From Tamarix chinensis (Eukaryota > Streptophyta > Magnoliopsida > Caryophyllales > Tamaricaceae), in NCBI GenBank assembly GCA_030549775.1, contig CM060172.1:124113122-124177121 (forward strand): a DNA stretch of 64,000 nt. Direction: 5' to 3'. The notes under the pieces were generated by a model, which was not told the origin of the DNA, ran no database searches, and was given only the letters and a program-made list of their open reading frames with translations. How positions within the stretch are numbered: position 1 is the stretch's first letter; the number at the start of each line of letters is the position of its first letter. Shown here piece after piece: positions 25,466-38,530 of this stretch. The position numbers and the translations under genes are program-made.

Positions 25466-26369
25466 AGATGAACTTACACCATTATTCTACTTAAAAATAT
25501 TTTTTTACCACTAATCAATTGACTTTTTGACAGCTAATTTACCGAGCTTTCACCACTAATGTATCGCTCGTTCACCAATGAGATAATTTTTTTTTACCAT
25601 TTTTCTATTTAAAATTAATCATTACTGTCTGTTGTTTTGATTTTCACCAATTTTTTTATTTAAAAAATATATTAATACAAATCTCTATTTATAAAACACA
25701 ATTTTTAAAAATTATTATGATAATTTTTGTATTTTTTTAATAAATCAAGATTAAAATAAATTAGTTAAAAGAAAAAAAAAATGAAGTCACACAACAATTT
25801 GCATGGTATGAATTGTGGTGAGGAAGTGAATACACACACACACACTCGCCTACCCGAAGAAAGTGCTGCACAGTACTTTCTTAGTTTCTAATTACACATT
25901 GACCCTCAAGATTGCCTTTTAGCAAGGAAGGTATATATATATAAACTTAATTTATTGCTAATGAATACTTTTGTAATTTGAGTGCTATATTCTTCGTAGT
26001 ATAATAGTAAATCAAAAATAAAGCGCCGTCATTTTTAGGGGATTAGTAAATATGCATATCAAATATAAAATATTATTACTTTAAACGAAGTATTTTGATC
26101 CATACAGCTTATTTTATTGCAAGTATGATTTATTAAGAAAGTTACTTCATATGTATCAAACAAGAGCCTTAACTTATAATATATCCCCCTAATTTAGGGC
26201 CGATTATAATTATTGGTTCGTTCACGTATTTGATAAGGGGAAAAAAATGAAGGGAGGGGGTGCATTCATGAGAATAAAACTGCTATTATCGATCAATGGT
26301 TAGATGAATTCAATACCAGCTAGCTAGATGAGAATTAATGATGCAAACTAATAAATCTAGTGAACTCAC
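25466..26369 (-). other. Remaining 5' part of the P450 intron
   Basis: AT-rich intronic DNA between the CACTA derivative and exon 1. Its only clear sub-feature is a short CA tract near 25833-25845. No gene is seen. Confidence 0.6.
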
Positions 26370-27341
26370 CAAAAGTAAATGCAGGATGCCGTCCCGATCA
26401 ATGCCGTCCCTTTGCTCTTCCAGTACACCAAGTAGCACGTCAAGAATATCGTTGTTGATATGGGAAGAATAATGATGAAGTACTTGGCCATCCCATAACT
26501 TTGATGATGATACTAATCTTGCGTGTATAATATCATTAAACAGCTTAAACAACTTTACGACGCGTGCGGTCAGACGATGCTTTATACGTTGTGGATCAAG
26601 AAATTTAAGGACTGGAAATAGGTCTGCCACATTAGGTTTGGTTGTTTCATCTATGATTTGATATATCAAATTTTCTATTTCCCTTGATTTCTCGTCATTA
26701 ATCCTATCGTTTTCAACAAAATCTCTAGAGAAGACGGTATTCAACATTATTTGAAAGAAAGTAGATTGAGCTGCCTGGCCGATGTCCACAGCAGCCCCAT
26801 TTTGGGAGCACTTATCGACATACGCCATAAGCTTAACGACCTTTTGACGACGAAAACCATGCATGGAATTAAGTTGTTTATCGCTTAAGAGTTGGCCACC
26901 GTAAATCTTTCTAAGGGCACGCCATTGAGGAGAAGATGAAGGAAGCGTAGCAATCGAGTATTTGTCATGCCGGTAAGCATGGGCGGTGTCTGAAACAAAT
27001 GGAGTAGAGAAGGAGAAGCCATTTTTCAAAAGGACATGTCTGGCTAGATCAGATGAGGAAATGACGATGGAGGTCATGGAACCAAGCCTGAGGGTCATTA
27101 TGGGGCCGTGAGCATTCTCAGCTAGCCTAGCTAAGCATCTGTGGGGTTGCCTCCTGTTCATGATTAATAGTAAGACATTACCCAGAACGGGCAAAGGAGA
27201 CGGTCCTGGTGGTAGGCAATATTTACCCTTTCTAGCGTATGAATTTACGAATGCAACAAGGGTCGAAAATAGTAGAACCACACATAATGATGATGACCAT
27301 GTGAGAATATTGTTAGAGATTTCCATTTTTCGGGATTGCAA
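26370..27341 (-). CDS. P450 pseudogene exon 1 (open, 324 codons)
   Basis: This exon encodes the N-terminal two thirds of a P450: hydrophobic anchor (about residues 12-35), proline hinge PPGPSPLPVLGN (about 43-54), WRALRK in the C-helix (about 140), and a C-terminal HLLL just before the donor. Two possible starts exist, Met1 at 27341 and Met6 at 27326. The second (MEISNN) is more like P450 N-termini. No disabling change is visible in this exon, unlike exon 2, so inactivation may be recent or a shortened product may be made. Confidence 0.85.
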
Positions 27342-27400
27342 TACTCTTTATTTGCATACGGTGAATTGTCGATGAGACTTTTCCGGTAGCAAGCTGTTGC

Positions 27401-27402
<2 letters not shown>

Positions 27403-27435
<33 letters not shown>
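27403..27435. repeat. (AT)n tract upstream of the P450
   Basis: An uninterrupted AT dinucleotide run about 60-100 bases upstream of the P450 start. It could overlap the promoter TATA region, but I cannot identify a specific TATA box within it. Confidence 0.9.
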
Positions 27436-27437
<2 letters not shown>

Positions 27438-29399
27438 CTTGCTTCGGTTGGTTTATCCAAAATCACAAAGCAGTAATAAGGTATGAAAATATATTCTTTT
27501 TTTTGTCTTATAATTTGCTGTTCTGTTACTTTCATGGTGGCAATCCATTCTAAATTTCTTACTGGTTGCATATCACAATCATTAAATTGCCACCATCTCA
27601 CTTAAATGCCTACCGGTTCGATCGAGGTCATCGGATGGTTGTAGAAATATATGATGCTTACAATTCTTGAACCATTTTTTCTTTCTTTCTTTTTTTAATG
27701 GCGTTTGATCAGCCTACGTATGATGAAATCCTAATTTCTACGTCTGTGAAGTGTCCACTATCGAATTTCATTAAATTATGAAAGGTGCATAGTTTAATGT
27801 TTTGGACTAATAAATATTATCTTCATGATTAATATTTTTTGCTTGCCAAATTGTGACTTTGATAGCGCCAGCCAATTAATTGCATTGCCGATAAATTAGT
27901 TTTTTGGAATATTGCATGCATGATTAATGTATTTTTTTGCATGCCAAATTGAGTTGTTGATATTATGGTTGCCGACTGTTGGACATAATCTTTTTAACTT
28001 TCATGTGGGACGGTAAATAAATATGGAATCGCTTTGATGAACATTTGATTCAATTGATCATTACTTTTAATTATATGAGCTCAAATCTAGATAGGTTTCG
28101 ATAGTTTCTTTGTGACCCAATTTGTTTATAGACTTGCTTGAAAGGTCGACTGCAATTGATCTAAAAACATACTTGATGTTTATTTAGATATTTGTTATAA
28201 GCTTATTTATAAGTATCATATTATGTATAAACAATATTTATGAACTTATTCATGATAATTAGTTTTGACCTATATTTTATGTTATATAAAAAAACTAGTT
28301 GAGTATGTTGGACATAAAAGGATGAGATTTTCTATTATGATCTTAAATACAATAAAAATTCTTTTGTATATATACATTATAGTAATTAAAATCTTAATTT
28401 GAACCCACAATTCTACCATTCTATGATCTAAGAATTACAAAATAATTTACAATTTTAGATAAAATCTTAAAGTGGTCAAATAGATATAGAATCTTATTAT
28501 CCAACAATAGTATGTAACGTACAACTTTAGGTAAATTTTTACAATTCTAGGTAATTACTCTAATTTTTATTGATTTACCTCTAAACATATTTCTCATCTT
28601 ATTTCACATATATTTCTTTCTTAATTCTCTGATTCTTAATCCTATTTTATTAGGCAACATACTTTGAAAATGAGTTAAATCAAAGAAAATATGACTGAGA
28701 TACCACTCAAATAATGAAGTTGATTGTTGCAATAAAATGTTGATAGAAAATGCAATGTCCGTCTAAATGATAAAATGAGTATATTAAATTTTACAACATT
28801 ATTAATTATTAAATTCTATTGAACTATAAATTCATATATATTTTTTTATGGTCATATCATTTTTATAATGCAAACAAGCTTTAGTTTATAATATACACAT
28901 GGTTCATAAAGTAACTTAATGTGTAAGCATTGATAAATGCATATGTTTATATATATCATTTTGACTTATGTGCTTAAAATATAATAATCTAAAAAATTTA
29001 ATTAATTTGGTGCATAATGATGATTTTCGTATAAATATTAACTGCCTGTGGTATTTTTGCAATAACGTTTGTGTACAAATTCAAATTTTGGTGATTCAAA
29101 ATTTTTTGTAAATATAAAAATGAGATCAATAGCTTCTATTTCTAGTTATTTTTACTAATTCAGACTTGATCAGGATGAAAATTGAGTTTAAAGTTGTAAC
29201 TCAAAACACTTGGTAAGATAAACATTTGTTATTTACTAACTAATTCTCGAATAGTTCATCAATCAACAATCAAAGAAAGGGAAAAGGGAAATTCTTAAAA
29301 AAAGTCAACAAAAACAAAAAATCCTAAGAAAGAAGAAATTGAGAAAGATAAAGAGAAAAAAGATATAATAAGTGTACAACCTTACCTTTTAGCTATATA
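27436..29399. other. AT-rich DNA, no feature recognised
   Basis: No open frame with similarity, no terminal repeats and no RNA gene were found. Confidence 0.5.
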
Positions 29400-30858
29400 T
29401 ATAGGTGTCAATTAGGTTGGGTGGGTTAGTTTTCGATCGAGTTATAGTGGGTTAGGTCATCCTTAGGTCGGGTTATTTATGGGTAATTTTCTTTTTGGGT
29501 CAGTTGTAGGTTGGGTCAGGTCATTTTGCGTTAGAGTCATTTCGGGTCGCCTAATTGCTTGAGTTGGATTTGGGTCGTTGTAGAAACATATTGTATCGGG
29601 TTAATTTATCGGGTCGGATCAAGTTTGGGTTGTGATAGTTTGAGTTCGAGTCAGGTCATGTTCAAATTATTTTGGGTTATCTTGTAGAGTTGGGTCGGGT
29701 CTATGGATATAAACGCGACATATTTTACTCAAAATACAATGGGTTTTATCCGTCGGATACTTAAACAACTATGGATAAATTATTATGGAGGATGGAAAAT
29801 AATACCCATCGGATACGGGTATAGGATATCTATATCTGTACCCATACCCATACTCACATCCATATCCCTACCCATTTATCTGATATATAATTACCCTTTT
29901 ACCCTCAATTTTAAAATAAATATAGTATAAATTAAGGTTAATATTATCATTTGACTTAACTCTAAATGGATTTATCCATTTAATAATATCCATTAACTGG
30001 TAAACGGATTATCGAGTACCAGATATCCAATGAATACAGATATGGATGTGTAAGCGGATACTCGTTTGGGTATAGGTACGAATTCGAGTACAAGTATAGA
30101 AACGGGTGTAGGCATATCCGCCTAGAACCTACCCTGTTTATATCCCTATTGGGTTAGGCTTTGGGCTGAGAAAGATCATATTGGAGTGATTTCATATTTG
30201 AGTTAATTCAACAGGCTATGTTTAAGTTAACTTGACTAATTAGATCTTTTTAGAGTTTCATGGGTTAGGTTAGGTTTACGCTAAGTTAATCCTAGATCGA
30301 ATCACTTTAGATTTGGGTCAAATCGGATATTGGCCATCAAAATTAATCTAAATCATGAACCTCATAAGCAAGAATTAAGTTTAACTCCATATAAACATGT
30401 GATTAATAATGTGTTATTAATTGCTATTTATTTATTATTATGGCTTTGTAATGTTGTGTTTTTATGCTAAAAAATTGATAAAATTAGAATATCATTGGTG
30501 AAAAAGTAAGTTCACAATAAAAGTAAAATAAATAAATAAATTTTAAATAATAATATATTTTAAAAAATTTTAAATAAATTATAAGATGTGTATTTTTTTA
30601 TTATCAAAATTGATTAATATCAAATTTAATTTTATTGAGTAGGGTCGGGTTGATAGCTAGTCGAGTTGAGTTGATAACTAGTTAAGTTCATGTTGGATTA
30701 TGGGTTGGCGTCGGGTTGGGTCTCTTATATTCAAGTCAGTGTTTGGTCAGGTTAGTTTCAGGTCGGGTCAGGTTGATAAATTTATCGTATTATATTGGGT
30801 CTGGTTTTGTGCTGGTCAGGTTGGATCGGGTGGATCAGGTCAGATTTTGCTAGCTCTA
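29400..30858. mobile_element. Non-autonomous hAT-like element (1.46 kb), same family as 15546-20018
   Basis: The left end TATAGGTGTCAATTAGGTTG aligns with TAGAGGTGGCAATCAAGTTG of the larger element. The right end, read inwards, is TAGAGCTAGCAAAATCTG. The flanking 8-mers GCTATATA (29392-29399) and GCTGCATA (30859-30866) agree at six of eight positions. GGGTCGGGTT-type arrays lie at both ends (29415-29700 and about 30640-30840) in the same direction. The left half is split by a nested small element. Confidence 0.75.
29702..30148. mobile_element. Small nested MITE-like element (447 bp)
   Basis: The left end TATGGATATAAACGCG and the right end read inwards, TAGGGATATAAACAGGG, form imperfect inverted repeats. 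The interior is rich in ATCCATATCC / GGATATCC words. It interrupts the GGGTCGGGTT array of the surrounding element. The flanking 8-mers match poorly, so the exact edges are uncertain. Confidence 0.55.
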
Positions 30859-30866
30859 GCTGCATA

Positions 30867-32084
30867 TATATATATAAGTTGTTGCATGAAAAAAAAAAGA
30901 AAAAAAAGTGAAGGAGTTGATGAAATAAAGGGCACAAAGAATAGAAAAAAAATATTCAGAGATAGAATATGACTAAGAGAAAGAGGCTAAAGGAAGAAAA
31001 TTTTCAATGCAACGGGCCATCTATGCAGTATAGTATTACTTTTTGGTTCTAATTTTTTATTTGAATTTAAGTAATTTAATATTCAAATATTCTCAAATTT
31101 AATGCTTTATGAATAATTTAAGTTATTTATTTAATTATATTATTATTATTTATTTATATCATGTTCTAATTTTTTTACCAAAAATATGGTGAAACCCTAT
31201 TCTTTTATGATGATAGATTAATTGATTACTTGATTAATAGATTAATCTATGTATTTTATGATATTGCTCTAAATTGTGCATGATTAATAGATCGATCCAC
31301 TTTAATTAGCATTCAATAAATCAAGAAAAGATACACATTCTCCACTTTGGGTTGAATAGTATACATAGTAATTGAGTGGGTTGTGAGAACAATTATTAAA
31401 TGATTTCTACAACAATAGAGAAGAATAAATAATTAATCGAATCTAAAGCATCATCTTTTATTTAGATCATTTGACTATAAATGATGAGACTGATAATTAG
31501 TGGTAGGATTACGTAGCTTGATAAAGTACATTAGCTAAATATTCACACCGGCATATAGCTAGTAAATGTAAAGATCGGGCAATTGATTAATTAGCCATTA
31601 TAATTGGATAGTGATAGATCCAAATTTCATACTAGTTTTTATTAATTGATTATACCTTTATTATTTTTTGTTTGATTCTATTTACCTTAATTTAGTTGAT
31701 TTAAAATAATTAGTTTTGAATTAGTTATTTTTTATTTGACTTAGATTGCCTAAGCCTAATTAGAGTGATTAGAGTCATTTTATTATTATTAAGTGTCTAT
31801 GAAAATGGTACTCCAGTAGTCTTAGTATCTTGTATTACTTGTGATTGATATAATTGCCCATAGATATATTTAGCTAGTATCATGCATATAGCTAAAAAAA
31901 AATTATTTTTATTTTTATCTTGATTCATTGAAATTTTAAACACCCATATACAATTTTTTGTGGGCCTTATTCTCTTAGTTGATAGAGAATGTTGTCCTTT
32001 CATCTTTGCTTTCATTATTATATACTTTCTTCATTGTTTATGTATTTTTCTTAAAGCTAATAATATTGTATATCAGGAACATGA
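30867..32084. other. AT-rich DNA, no feature recognised
   Basis: The open frames here are short and have no recognisable domain. No terminal repeats were found. Confidence 0.5.
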
Positions 32085-34201
32085 TGTAACACCCTAACAT
32101 TTTAAAATCTAAAATCTAATAATTAATCCCTTATTTAGAATAATTTAATATTAAATTATTAATTTAATTATTTTGTGGACTTTTGATTTATAAAAATGGA
32201 TAGGATTAGTTAATAAATTAAAATAATTTTTTTATCATATTCTTTATTTAAATAAATCTTCATACCTATAATTTTAGTAAAAGTATCCTCTTAAATTAAT
32301 ACTCTAAATTTTATTAAATGAATTTAATAAATAAATTTTCGATCAACTTAATTTATAATCTCAACTCTAAACATAATTTTATTTTTCTTTTCCCCCTTTT
32401 TCTTTTTCTTTTTCGTTTTCCTTTTTCCTTCTTTTTTTTTTCCTTTTCTTTCTTCTCTTTCTTTCTTCTTAGGCTAATTGGCCTCCTTTTTTTTTCTTCC
32501 CACTAGGCCGCCCAACCTTCTCCTCCCTTCTTTCTCCTCTTCCCCACATGTCTAACCCACTCTCTCCCCCTTCCTTTCTTTCTTTTCCTTCTTTCTCCCC
32601 TCGTTGGGCTAGCCTAACTCTCTCTCCTTTTTTTTTTCTTTTCTCCATTGCACGAGTTGACCTACCTGTCCCTTTCTCCCCTGCCTGGCCTCCTTCCTTC
32701 TCTTCCCTCTCTTCCTTCTTCCCTCTACAGAGTTGAGCCAAACACCCCCATGCCAGCCTCTTGCTCCTTGCCTACAACCACAACCCTTGCACCTGCACAT
32801 CCTCAGTTTGTCTTCTCTCTACTATCTCTTTATTTCCATTTTTTTACCATGCACAACCCCTGCAACCCATTCACATATGCCCCTTTCTTTTTCCTCTCCT
32901 TGCCACCCTACAATGCTGCCTACCCACTTCTCCTTGCACCCACTTAACCCCTACCCCTCCGCCTCCTTCTCTCTTCTCCTCTTCTTTTTCATTCCCTTCT
33001 CTTCATCTTCTCTACCCCATCTCTCCCCCTTAAGCCTTCTTTCTCCCTACCCGATTGCCTCATTGCTTCTTCCTTCCTCTTCTCCCTTATTTTTGTTTTG
33101 CTTTCCCTAGCCACAGTCTTTGCCTCCTAATTGACCACCACACCGAATCACCTATCTCCCCTACCTCCTCTCTGGACCACCCCAAGCAGCCATCATAATC
33201 CTCTGTAGCCAACTCCCCCTACCTTTCCTTTTCTTCTCCTCTCAACCCACACCCTACACCACCACCTTATACAGTTGTATCCCTTCTTCCACTGTCCTTG
33301 CTGAAGCCACCTCTTTGCCACCTAACACCACCCTTACACCCATCTGGCTCAGCCTTCCCGAACTCCCTCTTACAGCCTCCTTCCCCATCTTTCTTTTCCT
33401 TTCTTCCTCTTCTTCACCCTTCTTCTAGTGGCCGCTGCCCCCGTCTCCGCCGCCTTGAGCCACCACTCTCCGACCCCCAACCATCATCTACACCTTGCCT
33501 CACTTTTGCACCCAATGACCAGCCCTAACTCCCCTCCACAAGCCACTATCAAGAACCTTTTCCCCCTTTGTCCAAACTCCCCTTCCACCCTATTCCCCCC
33601 TTTCATCCATGCAACTTAAACTACCCATGCAACGTGAGTGTTGCTGCACATTTTAAGGTTATTTAAGAAAATTTTGAGGTATAATATAGTTGGTAATAAT
33701 ATGTATTTAATAATCATTTTTAATAAAAAAAATATTCTTTTAATTATCTACTAATAGTATATTGCTTGTGATATCATTTTTAGGTATAATTTTTACTAAT
33801 CAAAGCTTAAGCTTTTAAACTGGGGTACCAGTAAAATTTGATTGTTGCTAGAAATAAGATAACAAGTACACTACTAAAATGTATGGATTTACGTATATTA
33901 GCCCATTACGGCTTTCGTATGTGTTTTGTGTGTTGTTAGTCATCTTATGATTTTTAATGTTATGTTGGAAGAAAGAAAGAAAAGTATGCTATCTTGTATG
34001 TAAGGTGACATGTGTGGAAATGATAGTTAAGAAAGGAGATTGATGTTAATAATGATGTTATGTGCATATACATATTATGCTAAGTAAATATGGACACTTA
34101 TAGTAGAACTAGTGCTAATATGAGCCCTAGGGGCTTTTTAGTAATTTTACTTGTATATAGGTAGTGACCTAAATAAAAGTATATGGTAGGTGATAATGGG
34201 T

Positions 34202-34203
<2 letters not shown>

Positions 34204-34275
<72 letters not shown>

Positions 34276-34293
34276 CAACAACAACAACAACAA
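34204..34293. repeat. (AAT)n(AAC)n microsatellite
   Basis: About 22 AAT units followed by about seven AAC units. Confidence 0.95.
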
Positions 34294-34364
34294 TAATGGT
34301 GTTGTGGTGTCAAATGATGCATGTAGGCTACGGAGGTTAATATTTTATGTGCCAAGGGTATTTT

Positions 34365-34740
34365 AGTAACTTTGCATGAGAAAGGGGTATTTTGGAAATT
34401 TTATAAGTAAGAAGCGCACTTTGGTAATTTACATGTAAAAAGGGTATTTTCGTAATTTTATAAGTGAGAAGGGTATTTTGGTAGTTTTATAATTAAGAAG
34501 GGTATTTGGGTAATTTTACAAGTAAGAAGGGTAATTTAGTATTTTTACAAGTAAGAAAGGTAATTTAGTAATTTTACAAGCAAAAAGGGCATTTTAGTAA
34601 TTTGACAAGTAACAAGGGCATTTTAGTAATTTTACAAATAAGAAAGGCATTTTTGTAATTTGGCAAGTAAAAGGGTATTTTAGTAAATTTGCAAGCGAGA
34701 AGGGTATTTTAGTAATTTTGTAAGTAATAAGGGGTAATTT
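34365..34740 (+). repeat. Tandem array with ~30-bp unit
   Basis: About a dozen units of the form GGGTATTTTAGTAATTTTAC followed by AAGTAAGAA-like sequence. The same unit occurs on the opposite strand at 44700-45130 inside another LTR. Confidence 0.9.
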
Positions 34741-36009
34741 TTTATAAGTTTCTAAAAATTAAATATACAGATCAAGAAATTGAATTTCAAATATTTTTGG
34801 AAACATATCAATTGGTAATGAATCTTCATAATAAATGATAAGTAATGTTAAATAAGAGAGTAAGGGTTTATGGCCTTAGTATCACTTGTTTAAGTATAAT
34901 CATGTGTATTTCGGTAAATTGGAGTGTATCATAATGAGTATACATGGTATAAGGGTAAGTTGGTAAATTAGGAAGTGCCATGATATTATTTCCATAAACA
35001 TGTAAAGGTTACCTTAATTACCAATCATGCATGAAAATGCGTGCTGGTTGTTCTAGAAGTGCATGCTCGGATTTATGTGCTAAATGATCATTTGGTTTGT
35101 AAGTTACTTTAACTTCATAATCAATAGTATAATCATGATATGTAATCCGTTATGACATGTTGATAAATAAAAATGAATTATGTATTGGAAATGGATGAAA
35201 AGAGGAAGCCTTAATCTTAGGGACATTTTGATCATTTTGACATAGGTGCCTAAGTATGAGTAATGGAATATAGGATGACCTTAGTGGACTATTTAAGTTA
35301 ACATTGACAATAATACTAATAACAACTACTTAATAATAATAGAAGCAAGTAAAAATTATTAAGTATATGATTGATGTGTTTCTCGTGGTCACCTTAATTA
35401 AGACACTAATACTTAAAGTGAAAGACCTTAAGATAAAAAATGGTGGCTCTTTAGGGGTCGCTACCCTAAAGACATGGTTTAGCTCATGATTATTTTGGAT
35501 TTTTACTATTGTGCCTTAATACCCCAACTAGGCCCTACATCTTACTCTATTTAGCTCTACAGACCTACTTAGGGGGTATGCATACTCATGGATTAGGTGT
35601 CCTTGTTGGTAGGGTATTGTATATCTACGTGCACCAGTATGACCAGGTGACTTTTGCGTCATTGGGTTGATAAACGGGAGGGTATTGTGATGCTTTTATG
35701 CGCCAATATGACTAATGCACCTTTGTATCTCCGGATTCATGATCTCCCCTTCAAGTTAAATAAATGTAATTAGTGTGCTAATTAAATGGAAAGACACTAA
35801 TCACTTATAGTGGAACACCAAGTAGGTCGGAACCATGTAGATTATATCATTTGTACCGGTCCACCGGTTACAATAGTGGCCAAGAGCGTTTTGTCTTGGA
35901 AGTTATATATGTTTACCAGTCCACCAGTTATAACAGTGGCCAAATGCTTGTTGCCTTAGAGATTGTATATGTTCACTGGTCCACTAGTTATAATAATGGT
36001 CAAGTGCAT

Positions 36010-37872
36010 TGAAATACCCCAAAACCCTAATTTAGGAAATCATGGCCGAATAGGGAATTATTAGGACAATTAATTAAATAAAATACTTTTAAAAAAAAAG
36101 GGGAATCAATTAGGATAAATTAAGAAGGAATTTATAAGTGTTTTAAATAGGAGGACTTTTGGTATTTTAATGGTTTTATTTTAGAAATTAATTAAGTAAA
36201 TTATTTTATTTAAAATAAGAAGGATAAAATAGCTTCAATTAATATAAACCTTATAAATAATTTAATTGGAGAAAATTAGAGTGTTTTGTTAATTAAAATG
36301 GAATTTAAGAAATTTCTTTCAAAAATCCCTAAATTAACCTAAAAAGATAATTTAATTACTATTGTAATATTTATATTTTATTAAACATCCCAATTACCTA
36401 AATCATGCTAACTAATCCAACCACTAATTTCCCTTTTTTTTTTCCTTTTTTCCTTTTTCCCTTTTTCCTTTTTCTCCCTCCTTTTTCCTTTTTCTTTCTT
36501 TCCCCTTCTCTTCCTTATTTTTTTCCCCGACTGGGCCGACCTGCCAAGCCCAGCACCTCCCCCTCGCGGCCCGTCCTTCTCCCGCACCCCTCATTCCCCT
36601 TTTCTCCCGGTCGGTTCGGCCCGCCCCCTTTTCTTTCTTTCTTTTCTTTTCCCCTGGACCGCCGGTCCAGCCCCTTCTTCTTCTTCTTCTTCCTCGCGCC
36701 GTCGTCATTCGCCGCCTGCAACACGAAACCTCGCCGGAGGAAGAAAAGCCTGCAACGACAGCTCCAACTTTGGTAATTTCGCCCCCCTTCTCCCCATTGA
36801 CTTCCCCATGGATGTGACCAAATGGCACATCCCTTCTCCCGCACGAAAATCCCCCATTTCCCAGGCAATCATGGTATGGAAATTTTCAGACCATACGTCG
36901 GCCAACTACGCCGGACAACCTACCCTAACCCTAACCCCCTAACCTCCCCCTCGAAGCTTGTCGTTTTCCATTCAATTTGGCCTATAAATAGCCCTCATCA
37001 CCGCCTTAATCGGGTTCGACAACTGGGAACCCAGACAGAGCAAAGCCGCGTGTCGCCCTGCCTTCAGACAGCCTTTTCTTCGCAGACAGCCACCCCTACC
37101 ACCTACCCTTGCCACCACAATCCTCCCTGCACCTCCCTCTACACAACCAACCACCTTAGACTCCTTGCCTTGCGCCGCACGTGCCGCCCTGGCCGTGCGA
37201 AAATTCCTCCCCAAAAATGACCCTTCCAGCCCTGCGCCACCTTCGCGCCGCCGCCGCCAGCTGTACCGCCACTTGCAGCACCTTCACCGCCCCCCAAAAC
37301 CACCAGGACTTCCTGCTCTACCACCCTACACTTCCACTCTCCTCTAGCCTCTCCTCCTTTAGCCTCCATAGCCACCTTTCCCAAATTCTTCCTCCTTCGC
37401 CGCCGCCGCGCCGCCGCCGGTGCCACCACCCCAGCCAGGTGGTCCAACTCCCTAAAACCCTAGACCTGGAATAAAATAAGTGGTTAATAAAATTTAATAT
37501 TATTATCTATTAATGTTAATGTTATTATAATCATTATTAATCTATTTATTATTAACACTATTACTATAATTACTATTATATTATTACCATTATTATTATT
37601 ATTATTATTATTGACAGGCCCTAACATTACCCCTAAGAACTTCTAATTAATGGTATTAAACAATACAAGACCCTATTAAGTTATTATTATTGTTAATATT
37701 GCTAGTATTACTATTATTATCCTTATTATTATTATCACTACTATTATCATCACTATTATTATTATTCTTGTTATTATTATTATTATTATTCTTATTATTA
37801 TTGTTATTAATATTATTATTATTATTCTTATGATTATTATTATTATTATTATTATTATTAATATTAATATTA

Positions 37873-37909
<37 letters not shown>

Positions 37910-37994
37910 CATTATTATTGTTATCTTTATGTTCGCCATATCCAAAACCCTAACCGTATTTACCATCGTATTATCCTTATTGTTATTATTATTA

Positions 37995-38037
<43 letters not shown>

Positions 38038-38530
38038 CACTACTGTGTTGTTATTACTATTACTATTATTATTATTATTATTATTATTGTCCTTAATATT
38101 ATCGTTTTAGTATCCTTATCATGATTTGTTTGGTCACTAATGTCATCATTACGATTACTATTACTATTCCTACCATTATTATTAGCATTCTTATTATTAT
38201 TAATACTTTTAATAACATTATTGGAACCCTTAGCATAATACGGCAAAAATGATAAGGCCTACTCCGAGTAGTGGAAAAATTTAACTAATTATCTTAGGGA
38301 TAATAATAACCCCACCTTTTTATTTATAAACTACTAGTTATTAATATTAGCCTTAGTTTTAGGCCATGATAAGAGTAAGATAGGGGTTTTGGTATTTCCG
38401 ATAGAGGGAGATTAACTCATAGTATTTCTTCCTTATAGGTGAACCTGGTCAAACCCCAGGAGGTGTAGGAGCGTGCTCCAAGCCCGGCGTCGATTTAGGT
38501 AAGGACGTAACTAAGGCCACCTGTGTGTAT
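36010..38530 (+). repeat. Long gypsy LTR of the TGAAATACCCC family, 3'-truncated
   Basis: It begins TGAAATACCCCAAAACCCTA, equivalent to the minus-strand LTR starts at 5818 and 12602. A pyrimidine-rich segment (36425-36710) is followed by TATAAATAGCC near 36983, a GC-rich leader (to about 37470), an ATT microsatellite zone (37560-38100) and the conserved block GGAGCGTGCTCCAAGCCCGG near 38470, which is also found on minus near 9930. Homology fades near 38530. Predicted proteins here (Pro-rich, Ile-rich) are artefacts. Confidence 0.75.
37560..38100. repeat. (ATT)n-rich microsatellite zone in the LTR
   Basis: Nearly continuous ATT repeats with scattered substitutions, the counterpart of the zone at 10200-11250. 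Confidence 0.95.

Larger units (their letters stand above)
21665..27341 (-). pseudogene. CYP76-like cytochrome P450 pseudogene (two exons)
   Basis: Plant P450s of this type are ER-anchored monooxygenases using a heme-thiolate centre; CYP76 members often oxidise monoterpenols. Exon 1 (27341-26370) is open. It has an N-terminal membrane segment, the hinge PPGPSPLPVLGN and the C-helix WRALRK. The intron has a GT donor (GTGAGT at 26369) and an AG acceptor before 22589, phase 0. Exon 2 carries the I-helix GAGMDTTS, then is damaged. The ExxR position reads EMLK (Arg to Lys), and a frameshift falls near 22360-22366. TAG at 22310-22312 stands where Trp is expected, a MITE interrupts the coding DNA, and the heme loop reads FGAGCRICLS instead of ending in Gly. 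CYP76 is inferred from overall resemblance (for example HDKYSIATLP). Confidence 0.9.
32085..36009 (+). repeat. Long gypsy LTR, plus strand, interrupted at its 3' side
   Basis: It begins TGTAACACCCTAACATTT. In order it holds: an AT-rich U3; a long pyrimidine-rich leader (32380-33600) ending near 33630 with a GTGAGT-like donor; an AT-rich part with AAT/AAC microsatellites (34204-34293); a ~30-bp tandem array (34365-34740); and a GGTCCACC/ATAATAGTGG module array (35850-36009). At 36010 it runs into a new LTR start. The many Pro/Ser/Phe-rich frames at 32318-33619 come from the pyrimidine tract and are not genes. Confidence 0.7.

Noticed and set aside
31797..32015. A 72-codon minus-strand frame
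   Set aside because: It is short, with no domain, and lies in unassigned AT-rich DNA.
32318..33619. Several overlapping Pro/Ser/Leu-rich frames
   Set aside because: They derive from a pyrimidine-rich LTR leader, overlap each other in different frames and show no domain.
36405..37474. Clusters of overlapping frames on both strands, GC-rich
   Set aside because: They are the leader and tract of a long LTR; composition rather than selection keeps them open.
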